The position numbers and the translations under genes are program-made. Source: WTGA01 sp965214055 (GTDB taxonomy: Bacteria; Pseudomonadota; Gammaproteobacteria; Arenicellales; Poriferihabitantaceae). Taken from it: a DNA stretch of 64,000 bases. The DNA is taken from positions 2,294,001-2,358,000 of the forward strand of contig OZ243931.1 of assembly GCA_965214055.1 (NCBI GenBank), in the 5' to 3' direction. The notes under the pieces were generated by a model. The model worked only from the letters and a program-made list of their open reading frames with translations. It was not told the DNA's origin and made no database searches. Every line of letters starts with the position of its first letter. The stretch's first letter is position 1. Below are positions 33,076-41,790 of this stretch, in pieces.

Positions 33076-34776
33076 CTATCGGATACGGTACCAGTCGGCT
33101 GCGTTCCAGAGTTCGCTGTCCCACACGTTCAATTTGATGCCGCCAAGACTGTTGGCATGGGCGGAGAGTCGCCCCCGATGGACAAGCGGAATCATCACGA
33201 TGTCCTGCATCAGCATGTCGTTGAGTTCCCGGGCGATGCGTGCCCGCTCGCTGATCTTGGCCGTCGTTGCCAGTTCCTTGTGAAGCGCATCGTACTTCGG
33301 ATTGCAGTAGCGAGGCATATTGGCACCCTGCCATTGGGTGTCGGGATGCGGAATAACCGAGCAAAGCCAGTTGGCGAGGTAGGACTGCGGGTCCGTACCG
33401 TTGAAGTTGCTGGCGTACATCTCGACGTCGGCATAGAATTTCTGGTAGGTGTCGGGGGATCCTGGATCACTGCCGAAGAAAACCGATGCATCGATATTGC
33501 GAAGCGTTGTCGCGACACCGATTTCAGACCACCACTGCTTGATCAGTACCTGGAAGTCCTGGCGCACGGCGTTGGTGGATGTCTGGTAGAGGATGTCCAG
33601 TTCAACGCCGTCCCGGTCGCGTATGCCATTGCCGTTCGAATCCATCCATCCGGCCTGGTCAAGCAGCGCATTGGCGCCGGCAATATCCTGGGTCAGGCAA
33701 CTGTCGTTGGCCGAGGAGTTGTAGATGTCAGGGGCCGGCACCACATTACAGGTCAGTCTGCCGGCCTTGCCGTAACCGATTTCCACCAGCAGTGCGCGAT
33801 CAATTGCCATGGAAAGCGCTTTTCGGACATTGATGTCCGAGAGGAACGGGTGTGGATGTTTCATTGTTGAGCGCTCTCCCTCGGGCAGGGTAGGATCGGG
33901 GTTGGAGAGGTTGACCATGATTCGTTCGACCAAAGAGCCGAAACCCGCAATCGGCCGGCCCTTGCCGCCTTTTTCCATTTCAGCGATGACATCCGGTGCC
34001 AGTTGCAGATTCCAGGCATAGTCGAATTCGCCTGTTTCCATCACGGCACGGGCGGCCGCGGTGGCATCACCGCCCCCTTTGAGGGTCAGTGTCCCGAAGG
34101 CCGGTTTGTCCGGGTCACGGTAATGTGGATTGGCTTCCATGGTGATCACGTCATTGGGGCGGAATTCCACCACCTTGAACGGACCGGTTCCAATGGGATT
34201 GAAGTTTTGTTCGGTGCAGTTGGGCGCTGCCGCGCCCAGGCAGTTGGCGAACTGTGCGGATTGGAGAATCGGATTTTCAGCGCCTACGAATGGTCCGTAT
34301 GGAAAAGGTGTGGGCTCCCCGAACGTGATTGTGACCCGATGCGTATCCGTTGCTTCAACCCCGGTGACACCTGAGAAGCTGGCAAGCTGGGCACAGCCGC
34401 CTTCGGGATGCATGCAGTAATCCGCTGTAAATTTGACATCCGCCGAAGTCAGGGGTGTTCCGTCCGACCACAGGATGTCGTCACGCAGTTGCCAGGTGAT
34501 GGAAGTCAGGTCCTCGCTGATCCCGCCATTGGCGAGAGTCGGAATTTCAGTTGTCAGCCAGGGCACCATGTTGCCCCCTTCATCATACCGTGCCAGCGGC
34601 TCGATAATCAGGCTTGAGCTTTCAATGTCCTTCGTTCCACCGGAAAGGAACGGGTTCAGGATGGACGGTGCCTGCCAGTAAATGACATTGACATGTCCGT
34701 CGCGACCCGGTTGGGACATGGCCATCGGTGCCAGTACCAGCGTGGAAACAGTGAAGCAGAGCATAAGATATTTCAT
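33076..34776 (-). CDS. Extracellular solute-binding protein, family 5 (peptide-type)
   Basis: A 566-aa periplasmic protein with a signal peptide (residues 1-21, MKYLMLCFTVSTLVLAPMAMS). It has the SBP_bac_5 pattern: a shared N-terminal region (EPLARYDEGG, LTSADVKFT), a large central domain and the C-terminal MLMQDIVMIPLVHRGRLSAHA. The family binds oligopeptides, dipeptides, nickel, opines or glutathione; the ligand cannot be read here. Several cysteines (for example in YCMHPEGGCAQL) are frequent for the family. It heads the leftward permease operon and is divergent from the ATPase gene. Confidence 0.9.
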   Translation of the reverse strand: MKYLMLCFTVSTLVLAPMAMSQPGRDGHVNVIYWQAPSILNPFLSGGTKDIESSSLIIEPLARYDEGGNMVPWLTTEIPTLANGGISEDLTSITWQLRDDILWSDGTPLTSADVKFTADYCMHPEGGCAQLASFSGVTGVEATDTHRVTITFGEPTPFPYGPFVGAENPILQSAQFANCLGAAAPNCTEQNFNPIGTGPFKVVEFRPNDVITMEANPHYRDPDKPAFGTLTLKGGGDATAAARAVMETGEFDYAWNLQLAPDVIAEMEKGGKGRPIAGFGSLVERIMVNLSNPDPTLPEGERSTMKHPHPFLSDINVRKALSMAIDRALLVEIGYGKAGRLTCNVVPAPDIYNSSANDSCLTQDIAGANALLDQAGWMDSNGNGIRDRDGVELDILYQTSTNAVRQDFQVLIKQWWSEIGVATTLRNIDASVFFGSDPGSPDTYQKFYADVEMYASNFNGTDPQSYLANWLCSVIPHPDTQWQGANMPRYCNPKYDALHKELATTAKISERARIARELNDMLMQDIVMIPLVHRGRLSAHANSLGGIKLNVWDSELWNAADWYRIR

Positions 34777-35021
34777 GGTATTGTCTAAGTTCAGTTAACC
34801 GGATTGAATGGACACTTTACCTGTTGTGCGTCATCATCATGATGCCGATGGTCGAAGAGGGACATTCGGGTGAAAAGCATTGAATTTTGAGAAGATGTCC
34901 ATGAAACAGATTAGCATTTTCGGTATCGAGTTGGCAAAGAACAATTACCGCCCGGGGCAGTGGGGGCATCTTCCGGGGCATCCCTGCCCGTATCCGTGCA
35001 GTCATGATGCTGGAGGAATGT

Positions 35022-36842
35022 ATGGCGAGTCAGCCGCTGGTTGAGGTCAGCAACCTGCGTGTGGAGTTCGAGACGGGTTCAGGGTCCGTCGTGGGGGTCG
35101 AGAATATTTCGTTCCGGGTCTTGCCTGGCGAAACCCTGTGTGTGGTTGGTGAGTCCGGGTCGGGCAAGTCGGTATCCGCGCTCAGCCTGATACGCCTTGT
35201 TGAATTCGGTGGAGGAAAGATTACTTCCGGCGGCCTGCGCTACCGTGGACTGGAAGGTGACATCGATCTTGGCAGAGCGAATGATCAACTGATGCGTCAG
35301 ATTCGCGGTCATCGTATCGGGATGATCTTCCAGGAACCGATGACGGCCCTGAATCCGGTGTTCACGGTGGAACGTCAGTTGACCGAGGGACTCAGGATTC
35401 ATCTCGGCCTGAACGAAGCGCAGGCACGGGACAGGGCACGGTCGCTCCTGCACGATGTCCGGATTCCTGAACCCGAGCAGCGGCTGAAGCAGTATCCGCA
35501 TGAACTGTCCGGCGGGATGCGCCAGCGGGTGGTGATCGCGATGGCCATGGCATGCGGGCCACGACTCCTGATCTGTGATGAGCCGACCACGGCCCTTGAT
35601 GTGACGGTCCAGGCCGAGATACTGGCACTGATCGACCGGCTGAAGCGTGAGCACGACACCGCGATCCTGTTCATCACCCACGATATGGCCGTGGTTGCCC
35701 AGATCGCGGATCGGGTGAGTGTCATGTATCGCGGTCGGCAGATTGAGGAGGGGACGGTTTTCGAGATTTTCGAAAACCCGCAACACGACTACACCCGGTC
35801 CCTCTTGGCTGCGGTGCCGAAACTGGGGGAGATGCGGGGCCGGTCGGGGCCCGGCTCAATGAAGGTCATGGGGGGCGGTGAGCCTGAAAAGGCCGCCGGG
35901 ACCCGTACCGCGGGACACCGTGTATTGCTGGAGGTTGAAGGGTTGACCACGCGTTTCCCGGTTCGCAAGGGTTTTTTCAGGCAGGTGGTGGCCAATGTGC
36001 ATTCGGTGGAGGATGTCTCTTTTACGCTGAAGCAGGGAGAGACCCTGGGCCTTGTCGGAGAATCCGGTTGTGGAAAGTCCTCCTGCGGACGGTCTATCCT
36101 GCGGCTGGACCAGCCCCTGCGCGGAAAGGTCAGGCTGGACGGACATAACGTGATGGCGATGAACGATGGCGATCTGCGGGCTGCGCGACGCAACATGCAG
36201 ATGGTGTTCCAGGATCCTTTTGCCTCACTCAATCCACAGATCCGGCTGATTGACCAGGTTTCCGAACCCCTGCGTAACTACGACATTGTTCGCGGGACCG
36301 AACTTGTAGACCGCGTTGCAACCCTTTTCGACCGGGTGGAACTGCCCCGCAGTTTCATGAAGCGGTATCCGCATGAGCTTTCCGGCGGGCAGCGCCAGCG
36401 GGTTGCCATTGCCCGTGCCCTGGCGTTGAATCCCGGGCTCATCATTGCCGATGAGGCGGTTTCCGCACTGGATGTTTCGGTACAGGCCCAGGTGCTGAAT
36501 CTGATGATGGAATTGCAGGCCGATCTGGGTATTGCGCTTCTTTTCATCAGCCACGACATGGCCGTGGTCGAGCGCATCAGCCATCGTGTCGCCGTGATGT
36601 ATCTGGGACGTATTGTGGAAATCGGGCCACGGGCGGCTGTCTTCGAGGACCCGCACCATGATTATACAAAGTCGCTGCTGTCAGCCGTTCCGGTTGCCGA
36701 CCCGCGCCAGCGCGGGATCCGAAACGAGGTGAGTTTCAGGCCTGTTCCTTCCCCCATATTCCCTGCAGGGCATGATCCCGGTCCTTCCGTCTATGACGAG
36801 GTTGGGCCGGGACACTTTGTTCTGAGGCCGGTGGACTGCTGA
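35022..36842 (+). CDS. Fused double ATP-binding subunit of a peptide-type ABC transporter (DppD-DppF)
   Basis: A 606-aa fusion of two ABC ATPases. The first half has Walker A GESGSGKS, signature LSGGMRQRVVIAMAMA and Walker B LLICDEPTTALD. The second has GESGCGKSS, LSGGQRQRVAIARALA and LIIADEAVSALD, where the usual DEP is DEA but the catalytic Glu remains. Oligopeptide C-terminal zones follow each. It supplies both nucleotide-binding sites for the permeases encoded leftward. The ATG at 35022 has a strong GGAGGAATGT site; an ATG at 35004 lacks one. Confidence 0.93.
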   Translation: MASQPLVEVSNLRVEFETGSGSVVGVENISFRVLPGETLCVVGESGSGKSVSALSLIRLVEFGGGKITSGGLRYRGLEGDIDLGRANDQLMRQIRGHRIGMIFQEPMTALNPVFTVERQLTEGLRIHLGLNEAQARDRARSLLHDVRIPEPEQRLKQYPHELSGGMRQRVVIAMAMACGPRLLICDEPTTALDVTVQAEILALIDRLKREHDTAILFITHDMAVVAQIADRVSVMYRGRQIEEGTVFEIFENPQHDYTRSLLAAVPKLGEMRGRSGPGSMKVMGGGEPEKAAGTRTAGHRVLLEVEGLTTRFPVRKGFFRQVVANVHSVEDVSFTLKQGETLGLVGESGCGKSSCGRSILRLDQPLRGKVRLDGHNVMAMNDGDLRAARRNMQMVFQDPFASLNPQIRLIDQVSEPLRNYDIVRGTELVDRVATLFDRVELPRSFMKRYPHELSGGQRQRVAIARALALNPGLIIADEAVSALDVSVQAQVLNLMMELQADLGIALLFISHDMAVVERISHRVAVMYLGRIVEIGPRAAVFEDPHHDYTKSLLSAVPVADPRQRGIRNEVSFRPVPSPIFPAGHDPGPSVYDEVGPGHFVLRPVDC

Positions 36843-36903
36843 CGGGAAACCGGGTGAGGCAGAATACAAAGTGTTTTAAGGCATGTTTTTCAGCGAATGG
36901 AAG

Positions 36904-36979
<76 letters not shown>

Positions 36980-36998
36980 ATCCGGGTGGATTCGGGAG

Positions 36999-37004
36999 AT
37001 TATA
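36999..37004 (-). promoter_or_regulatory. -10 element of the tRNA-Lys promoter
   Basis: A perfect TATAAT on the minus strand, 20 bases before the tRNA 5' end. The matching -35 region is poor (CTCCTT-like at about 17 bases). Confidence 0.5.
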
Positions 37005-37119
37005 CCCGTAAATACCACCCGAAGGAGCGATTTCAGCGGCGGTCGACTGAATTTTCACCCTGTATTCTGGTACCATCAAGTATGGATTTATCTTGAATTA
37101 CACTCAATCGGACGAACCT

Positions 37120-37148
37120 TTGCATAAAAAGCATAAAAATAATTTATA
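37120..37148 (+). promoter_or_regulatory. Candidate promoter of the BCCT operon
   Basis: TTGCAT and TTTATA separated by 17 bases in an A/T-rich stretch 117 bp before the BCCT start. The whole 36980-37264 interval holds no gene, and several other A/T-rich patches could serve, so this is only the best-scoring candidate by eye. Confidence 0.35.
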
Positions 37149-37264
37149 AATATCATAATTATTTATTTCTTGATAATCTCGGCTGATTGGACCAAATTTA
37201 TACAATCAGAATTATATTCCGGTCTTGCGTAGACCCATATTGATTTAGCCTTGGAGAATCGACT

Positions 37265-38818
37265 ATGAACACTGTAATGATTGTGTCGCTGGTATTGTGT
37301 GCTGCCATTGCAATCTGGGGGGTTGTTTCCCCGGATTCCATGACAGGTGCCGCACAGGGACTGGTGAATTATTCCCTTACCGCACTGGACTGGTTTGTGC
37401 TGTTGCTAAGTACAGCCTTCCTCGTAATCATGGCCGTCATGGCATTTTCGAAATATGGAAATATCAAGCTGGGCAAGGATGATGAGGAACCGGAATTCAG
37501 CACGGCCTCCTGGATTGCCATGCTCTTTGCAGCAGGCATGGGGTCTGGGCTGCTTTTTTGGGGGGTTGCCGAGCCCATCTACCATTTTGTGACGCCGCCG
37601 GTTGGCGAACCAGGCACGGCAATCACCGCGCGCAACGCAATGGTACTGACCAATTTGCACTGGGGTCTGCATGCTTGGGCGATTTACGGTTGTTGTGGAC
37701 TGGTTATTGCTTATTTCACATTCCGCCTCGACCTGCCTTCCATGATTTCCACACCCATAAAGGTTGGATTCAAAAACATATTTGGCAAATCCACGCTCGA
37801 TAGTATGGGAAATACGGCAGACATCCTCGCCGTCATAGCGGTTATCTTTGGCCTTGCGGGATCTCTGGCCATGGGAACACTCATGGTTCGATCGGGTATG
37901 AATGCGGTTTTTGGTACGGAAAACAGCGTTACCATGAGCATGATCATTGTTGCGGTGATGACCGTCAGTTTTCTGCTTTCGGCCTGTACCGGTGTCGACA
38001 AGGGCATTAAGATTTTGAGCAATATCAATATGCTGACCGCAGTGCTGATATTGCTTGTCGTGCTGTTTGGCGGGCCGACGGCCTATCTGTTTCAGTCGTT
38101 CGTATATGCCATTGGTGATTATCTGATCCAGCTGATCCCACTGTCGTTCAAAACCTATGCCTATACCCCTGCGGGGTCCTGGAACTGGTTTCATGGCTGG
38201 ACACTGACCTATATGATCTGGTGGCTGGCGTGGGGACCATTTGTAGGAATATTTATTGCCCGGATCAGTCGTGGACGTACCATACGTGAATTTGTGATCT
38301 TCGTGGTCGGTGTGCCCACCATTGTATCCATGTTGTGGTTTGCTGCATTTGGCGGCGCCGCAATCCACATTGAACTGTTTGGTGCGGGTGGTATCGCGGA
38401 CCAGGTATTTTCCGATGTCTCTGCAGCACTTTTTGCTTTCTTTGAGTATTTCCCCGGTGCCCCGGTTCTCAATTTCCTCGCAGTGTGCCTGATTTTCATT
38501 TTCCTCGTAACGAGCGCGGATTCCGGTACATTTGTGATCAGCATGATGACCAGCAACGGCAACTTGAATCCGGTCACCAAGCTCAAAATCACCTGGGGGC
38601 TGATCATTGCAGGGATTACCGTTGCTACACTGATTACGGAAAGTGTTTTTGTGGCGAGAGCCATGGCAATCACAGGGGCCGTCCCGTTTGTCTTTATCAT
38701 CATTATGCAGCTCGTCGCATTTTTCAGAGTGGTGCGTGAGGACCCGTTCCTGAAGGAATCCCATACCACGGTGCGGCCAATAGGCAGCGAGAGTGCACCA
38801 GACAAGTCTGCAGCATAG
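37265..38818 (+). CDS. BCCT family betaine/carnitine/choline transporter
   Basis: A 517-aa carrier with 12 predicted helices. The BCCT glycine motif GMGSGLLFWGVAEP is at 91-104 and the helix-8 aromatic motif WTLTYMIWWLAWGPFVG at 312-328, followed by FIARISRGRTIREF. Ion-coupled BCCT carriers import trimethylammonium solutes such as glycine betaine; the glycine-rich stretch is of the cation-coupled type. N- and C-terminal tails are short, so the osmosensing extensions of BetP are missing. TTGGAGAATCGACT precedes the ATG. Ten bases after its stop starts a lipoprotein with two binding-protein domains, then UspA, an uncommon association for BCCT. Confidence 0.92.
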   Translation: MNTVMIVSLVLCAAIAIWGVVSPDSMTGAAQGLVNYSLTALDWFVLLLSTAFLVIMAVMAFSKYGNIKLGKDDEEPEFSTASWIAMLFAAGMGSGLLFWGVAEPIYHFVTPPVGEPGTAITARNAMVLTNLHWGLHAWAIYGCCGLVIAYFTFRLDLPSMISTPIKVGFKNIFGKSTLDSMGNTADILAVIAVIFGLAGSLAMGTLMVRSGMNAVFGTENSVTMSMIIVAVMTVSFLLSACTGVDKGIKILSNINMLTAVLILLVVLFGGPTAYLFQSFVYAIGDYLIQLIPLSFKTYAYTPAGSWNWFHGWTLTYMIWWLAWGPFVGIFIARISRGRTIREFVIFVVGVPTIVSMLWFAAFGGAAIHIELFGAGGIADQVFSDVSAALFAFFEYFPGAPVLNFLAVCLIFIFLVTSADSGTFVISMMTSNGNLNPVTKLKITWGLIIAGITVATLITESVFVARAMAITGAVPFVFIIIMQLVAFFRVVREDPFLKESHTTVRPIGSESAPDKSAA

Positions 38819-38828
38819 GAGGCCAGTC

Positions 38829-40733
38829 ATGATTACTAAAATTACAAAATATTTGCTTGTAGCCTGTTTGTCAGCAGCACTCATTGGTTGTGCAGAAGAC
38901 AAGGGGACCCTGAGAGTGGGTGCCAAGCCATTCTCCGAGAGCCTGATTCTTGCCGAGATGATTGCCCAGTTGGCTGAAAACGAAGGCATTGCGGTACAAC
39001 GGAGTCTTCCATTTGGGCCCACCCGCAGAGTGATGGAGGCGGTCAAGCAGGATGCCCTGGATGTCTATCCAGAATACAACGGCACCAGTTTATCCCATCT
39101 GGGTCAGGCGCCCACCAACGATGGAGAAGCCTCCACCGCAACCATCCAGGAACTGTTCAAGCCGCTGGGTTTGGAGATGACCGGAAAATTCGGGTTTTCC
39201 AATGACTATGCGATGGTGATGACGGCGGAAAGGGCCGCCGAGCTGGGGGTCAGCACGATTGAAGACCTTGCCAGGCTGGCCAATCCGGTTACCTATTCCG
39301 TGGATGATGATTTCGTTGATCGCGCGTCGGATGGTCTTCAGCAGATGAACCGGCGATATGGCATCAATGACAGCAGTGTGAATGTTTTTTCAACGACTAC
39401 GGAAGGAAAGGACCAGATTGTTTCGTCATTGCTTGAAGGGAACGCTGATGTCGGTGAACTGTTCATGACAGATGGGCAGATCGCAGAGTACGGGCTGGTT
39501 GTGCTTGAAGACAACCTGAAGTTTTTTCCTGTCTACGAAGCGGCTCCTCTGGTCAGGTCGGATGCCCTGGCAGCAATCCCCGCTCTTTCCGGAATATTTC
39601 AAAAGCTGACGGGTGTGATCAGCGCGGCGGATATGCAGGCGATGAACAAGGCGGTTGATCTGGATGCGCAGAGTGCCGCATCGGTTGCCACTGCATTCCT
39701 GGTCGAAAAAGGACTGCTGCCCGAAGGCGCTGCAGGCAGCGGTGCCGAAACAATAATCGTGGCCGCTGACCCGAGTGTTGGGCGAACCAGCAGCACCGCA
39801 AAGGCACTTCGGGCGATCCGGGCCGGATTTTCGGGCAAGGACCTCGAAATTGTAAATTCCGCGGCGCCGCTTGAATCTCTGCAGGACGGAAGTGCGCGGG
39901 TTGCCATCCTGGGAGCGGAATCCTTTTATTCACTGAGTGACAGTGGGCCGGTTGCCAAGTCCGGTGCGGAAGCCTTTGCAGTACTCGGTTATAAGGCCGG
40001 TCACTTGATTACCAATAACGCCGGAGGTGCCAGTTCCATCACGGAGATGAAGAAAATAGTCACCGGTGAAGAAGGTTCGGGGTCTGCCATTGTGCTGAAC
40101 ATGATGCTGTCTTCTCTCGGACTGTCCGGGGGGATTGAAGTCATGAATTCTGCGGATGATATTTCGACACAGCTCGAGGGTCTTGCCGGCGGCCAGTATG
40201 ACGGCGTGTTTATCATGGCAGCCCAGGGTGAGCGTTCGGTAAGCTCTGCCCTGAAGAATGCACCATTTAAACTGGTTGATCTGGGGGAGTGGTCTGAAGG
40301 GGGACATGCGGCAAGGTTCAGTTTTATTCGACCTGCGAACATTGCAGCACGAACATACTCCCAGCAATTCAAGGCCATTACCAGTGTCAGCACGCAGTTC
40401 GTTTTGGCCGGGCCGGTTGAAACCGTCCAGGCCGCAGGCGAGGTTGGGCCCGGTACAGCGGGTAGCGGTGGCAGTACAGCCCTGCCGGTGAGCGCGGATG
40501 CAGTGCAGGCCATCCGGGCGGCGCTGGATTCCGGAGAAGTGATCGACCCTGCAATCCCGGTACATCAATCCCTGATACCCACAATCGAAGTGGCAGATAA
40601 ATCATTACCGTTCAGCCTCGATGTATCCATTATCAATATACTGATGATTGGATTTACGGTATGGGTTCTTTATCTGACTACGTTGCCAAGCCCGCGTGAT
40701 TTCACAATGCCGGTGGACGACAGCAAAACGTGA
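38829..40733 (+). CDS. Lipoprotein with OpuBC/OsmF-like and TAXI-like binding domains and C-terminal membrane helix
   Basis: A 634-aa protein. A lipoprotein signal ends at Cys21 (LIGC). Residues 24-297 form a substrate-binding domain of the OpuBC/OsmF quaternary-amine class (LRVGAKPFSESLILAEM, DALDVYPEYNGTSL, LVVLEDNLKFFPVYEAAPLVR). Residues 305-530 look like a second, TAXI-type binding domain (IIVAADPSVGRTSSTAKALRA, QDGSARVAILGAES). A Gly/Ala/Ser linker (536-555) leads to a membrane helix at 598-617 and a short tail. So it would be anchored by lipid at one end and a helix at the other. No ABC or TRAP partner is present; it is tightly linked to a BCCT carrier. AGGAGG seven bases before ATG 38829 fixes the start. 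Confidence 0.82.
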   Translation: MITKITKYLLVACLSAALIGCAEDKGTLRVGAKPFSESLILAEMIAQLAENEGIAVQRSLPFGPTRRVMEAVKQDALDVYPEYNGTSLSHLGQAPTNDGEASTATIQELFKPLGLEMTGKFGFSNDYAMVMTAERAAELGVSTIEDLARLANPVTYSVDDDFVDRASDGLQQMNRRYGINDSSVNVFSTTTEGKDQIVSSLLEGNADVGELFMTDGQIAEYGLVVLEDNLKFFPVYEAAPLVRSDALAAIPALSGIFQKLTGVISAADMQAMNKAVDLDAQSAASVATAFLVEKGLLPEGAAGSGAETIIVAADPSVGRTSSTAKALRAIRAGFSGKDLEIVNSAAPLESLQDGSARVAILGAESFYSLSDSGPVAKSGAEAFAVLGYKAGHLITNNAGGASSITEMKKIVTGEEGSGSAIVLNMMLSSLGLSGGIEVMNSADDISTQLEGLAGGQYDGVFIMAAQGERSVSSALKNAPFKLVDLGEWSEGGHAARFSFIRPANIAARTYSQQFKAITSVSTQFVLAGPVETVQAAGEVGPGTAGSGGSTALPVSADAVQAIRAALDSGEVIDPAIPVHQSLIPTIEVADKSLPFSLDVSIINILMIGFTVWVLYLTTLPSPRDFTMPVDDSKT

Positions 40734-40757
40734 ACCGTTAATTAGGAGAAATAAAAA

Positions 40758-41207
40758 ATGACCAACTATTTAGCAACCATTGACCTCGACGATGAGCCAT
40801 CCTGGGAAGGTGTCATCAAGAAAACCGTGGACATGGCAACCGGTGTTGAAGGGACTAAGATCTACCTGATGACGGTAATCGGCGGCATTCGTCCGGGCAT
40901 TGACCAGCGTTATGCCATTCGCGGTGAAATGGGAGGTTCCATCGACTACCCGTTGAAGAACTGGAAAGATGATGCAGCGAAGAAGCTGGAGGAAATCGCC
41001 ATTCAACAAATTCCCAAGGAATTGCAGGCGGGTGTGGTTGTGGAACATGGAACGGTATACAAGGAAATCGTGGAAGCGGCCAATGACCTGGATATTCAGC
41101 ACATTGTCATGGGTGCCCATCGCCCCTCACTGTCGGATTTCCTGCTCGGGCCCAACTCTGCCCGGGTAGCCCGTCACGCGGGATGTTCCGTCACCGTGGT
41201 CCGGTAA
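40758..41207 (+). CDS. Universal stress protein (UspA family)
   Basis: A 149-aa single-domain UspA protein. The C-terminal nucleotide-loop region reads VMGAHRPSLSDFLLGPNSARVARHAGCSVTVVR, close to G-2x-G-9x-G(S/T) but with GAHRP in place of the strict GxxG, so ATP binding is likely but not certain. UspA proteins encoded with solute transporters (for example TeaD with the ectoine TRAP transporter) modulate uptake. AGGAG lies ten bases before the ATG and the gene follows the binding lipoprotein by 24 bp, so it is the third gene of the operon. Confidence 0.88.
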   Translation: MTNYLATIDLDDEPSWEGVIKKTVDMATGVEGTKIYLMTVIGGIRPGIDQRYAIRGEMGGSIDYPLKNWKDDAAKKLEEIAIQQIPKELQAGVVVEHGTVYKEIVEAANDLDIQHIVMGAHRPSLSDFLLGPNSARVARHAGCSVTVVR

Positions 41208-41790
41208 TTTTTCCGGCGGATACCCATTGTCAGCAATGAGGAAAGTTGCCTGAATTGGATCGGCCTGCCTGGGAATTTCGCTGACAGCCAATAGGCAGGC
41301 GGAACGCCAGGCGCCGCCGGTCGGTGGGTATCCGGTTGTTTTGAGAAGGCTGTGTTCGAGGTAAGATCGGCACAGCCTTTTTTGATTTGTATCGCTGGAC
41401 CTGCCAGATTCCCGGTATTTGCACCAGGGTCTCCGGGCCCAGGACACGGGCTCCGGGACGTTGCAGGCGAGGGGTTGTCGCCCCCTGATCCGACCTTATC
41501 CATCCCGGGACGGCAAGGATGGTTTCGCCCGGGGTCCAGAGTATTTTCCAATCCTGCTGTTTGTGTCTCAATGCCCGGGGATTGAAAATTTCCAGGAATT
41601 TCCCTGCGGGGTCCCTGTACCCTATCCACCATTGATTGGGGGATATGATCGCGAGTGTGCCGGAATGCGGCAGGTTTCAGGGGCCGGCTGGATGAGAAGC
41701 CGGTTTTGTTTCAGGTTTTCAGGATTTGCCGGATTTTTGTGGGCATCTACGGATCACCCCATTGGTTCCCGGGGGAAGAGGGTTGGTCCA
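41208..41790. other. Intergenic region after UspA
   Basis: 583 bp between convergent genes. It contains an 8-bp hairpin (GCCTGCCT 41263-41270 with AGGCAGGC 41293-41300) and the terminator annotated at 41346-41383. The rest (41384-41790) is G/C-rich and shows no coding features beyond shadows of the downstream leftward gene. Confidence 0.5.
41346..41383 (+). terminator. Rho-independent terminator of the BCCT-SBP-UspA operon
   Basis: AAGGCTGTG pairs with CACAGCCTT around a 16-base loop, and the second arm runs into TTTTTT. It lies about 140 bp after the UspA stop, on the coding strand of that operon. Confidence 0.75.

Noticed and set aside
37406..39046. 546-codon open frame antisense to the BCCT gene
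   Set aside because: It is Cys/His/Asp/Asn-rich, low in hydrophobic cores and mirrors the codons of a clear membrane carrier, so it is a shadow frame.
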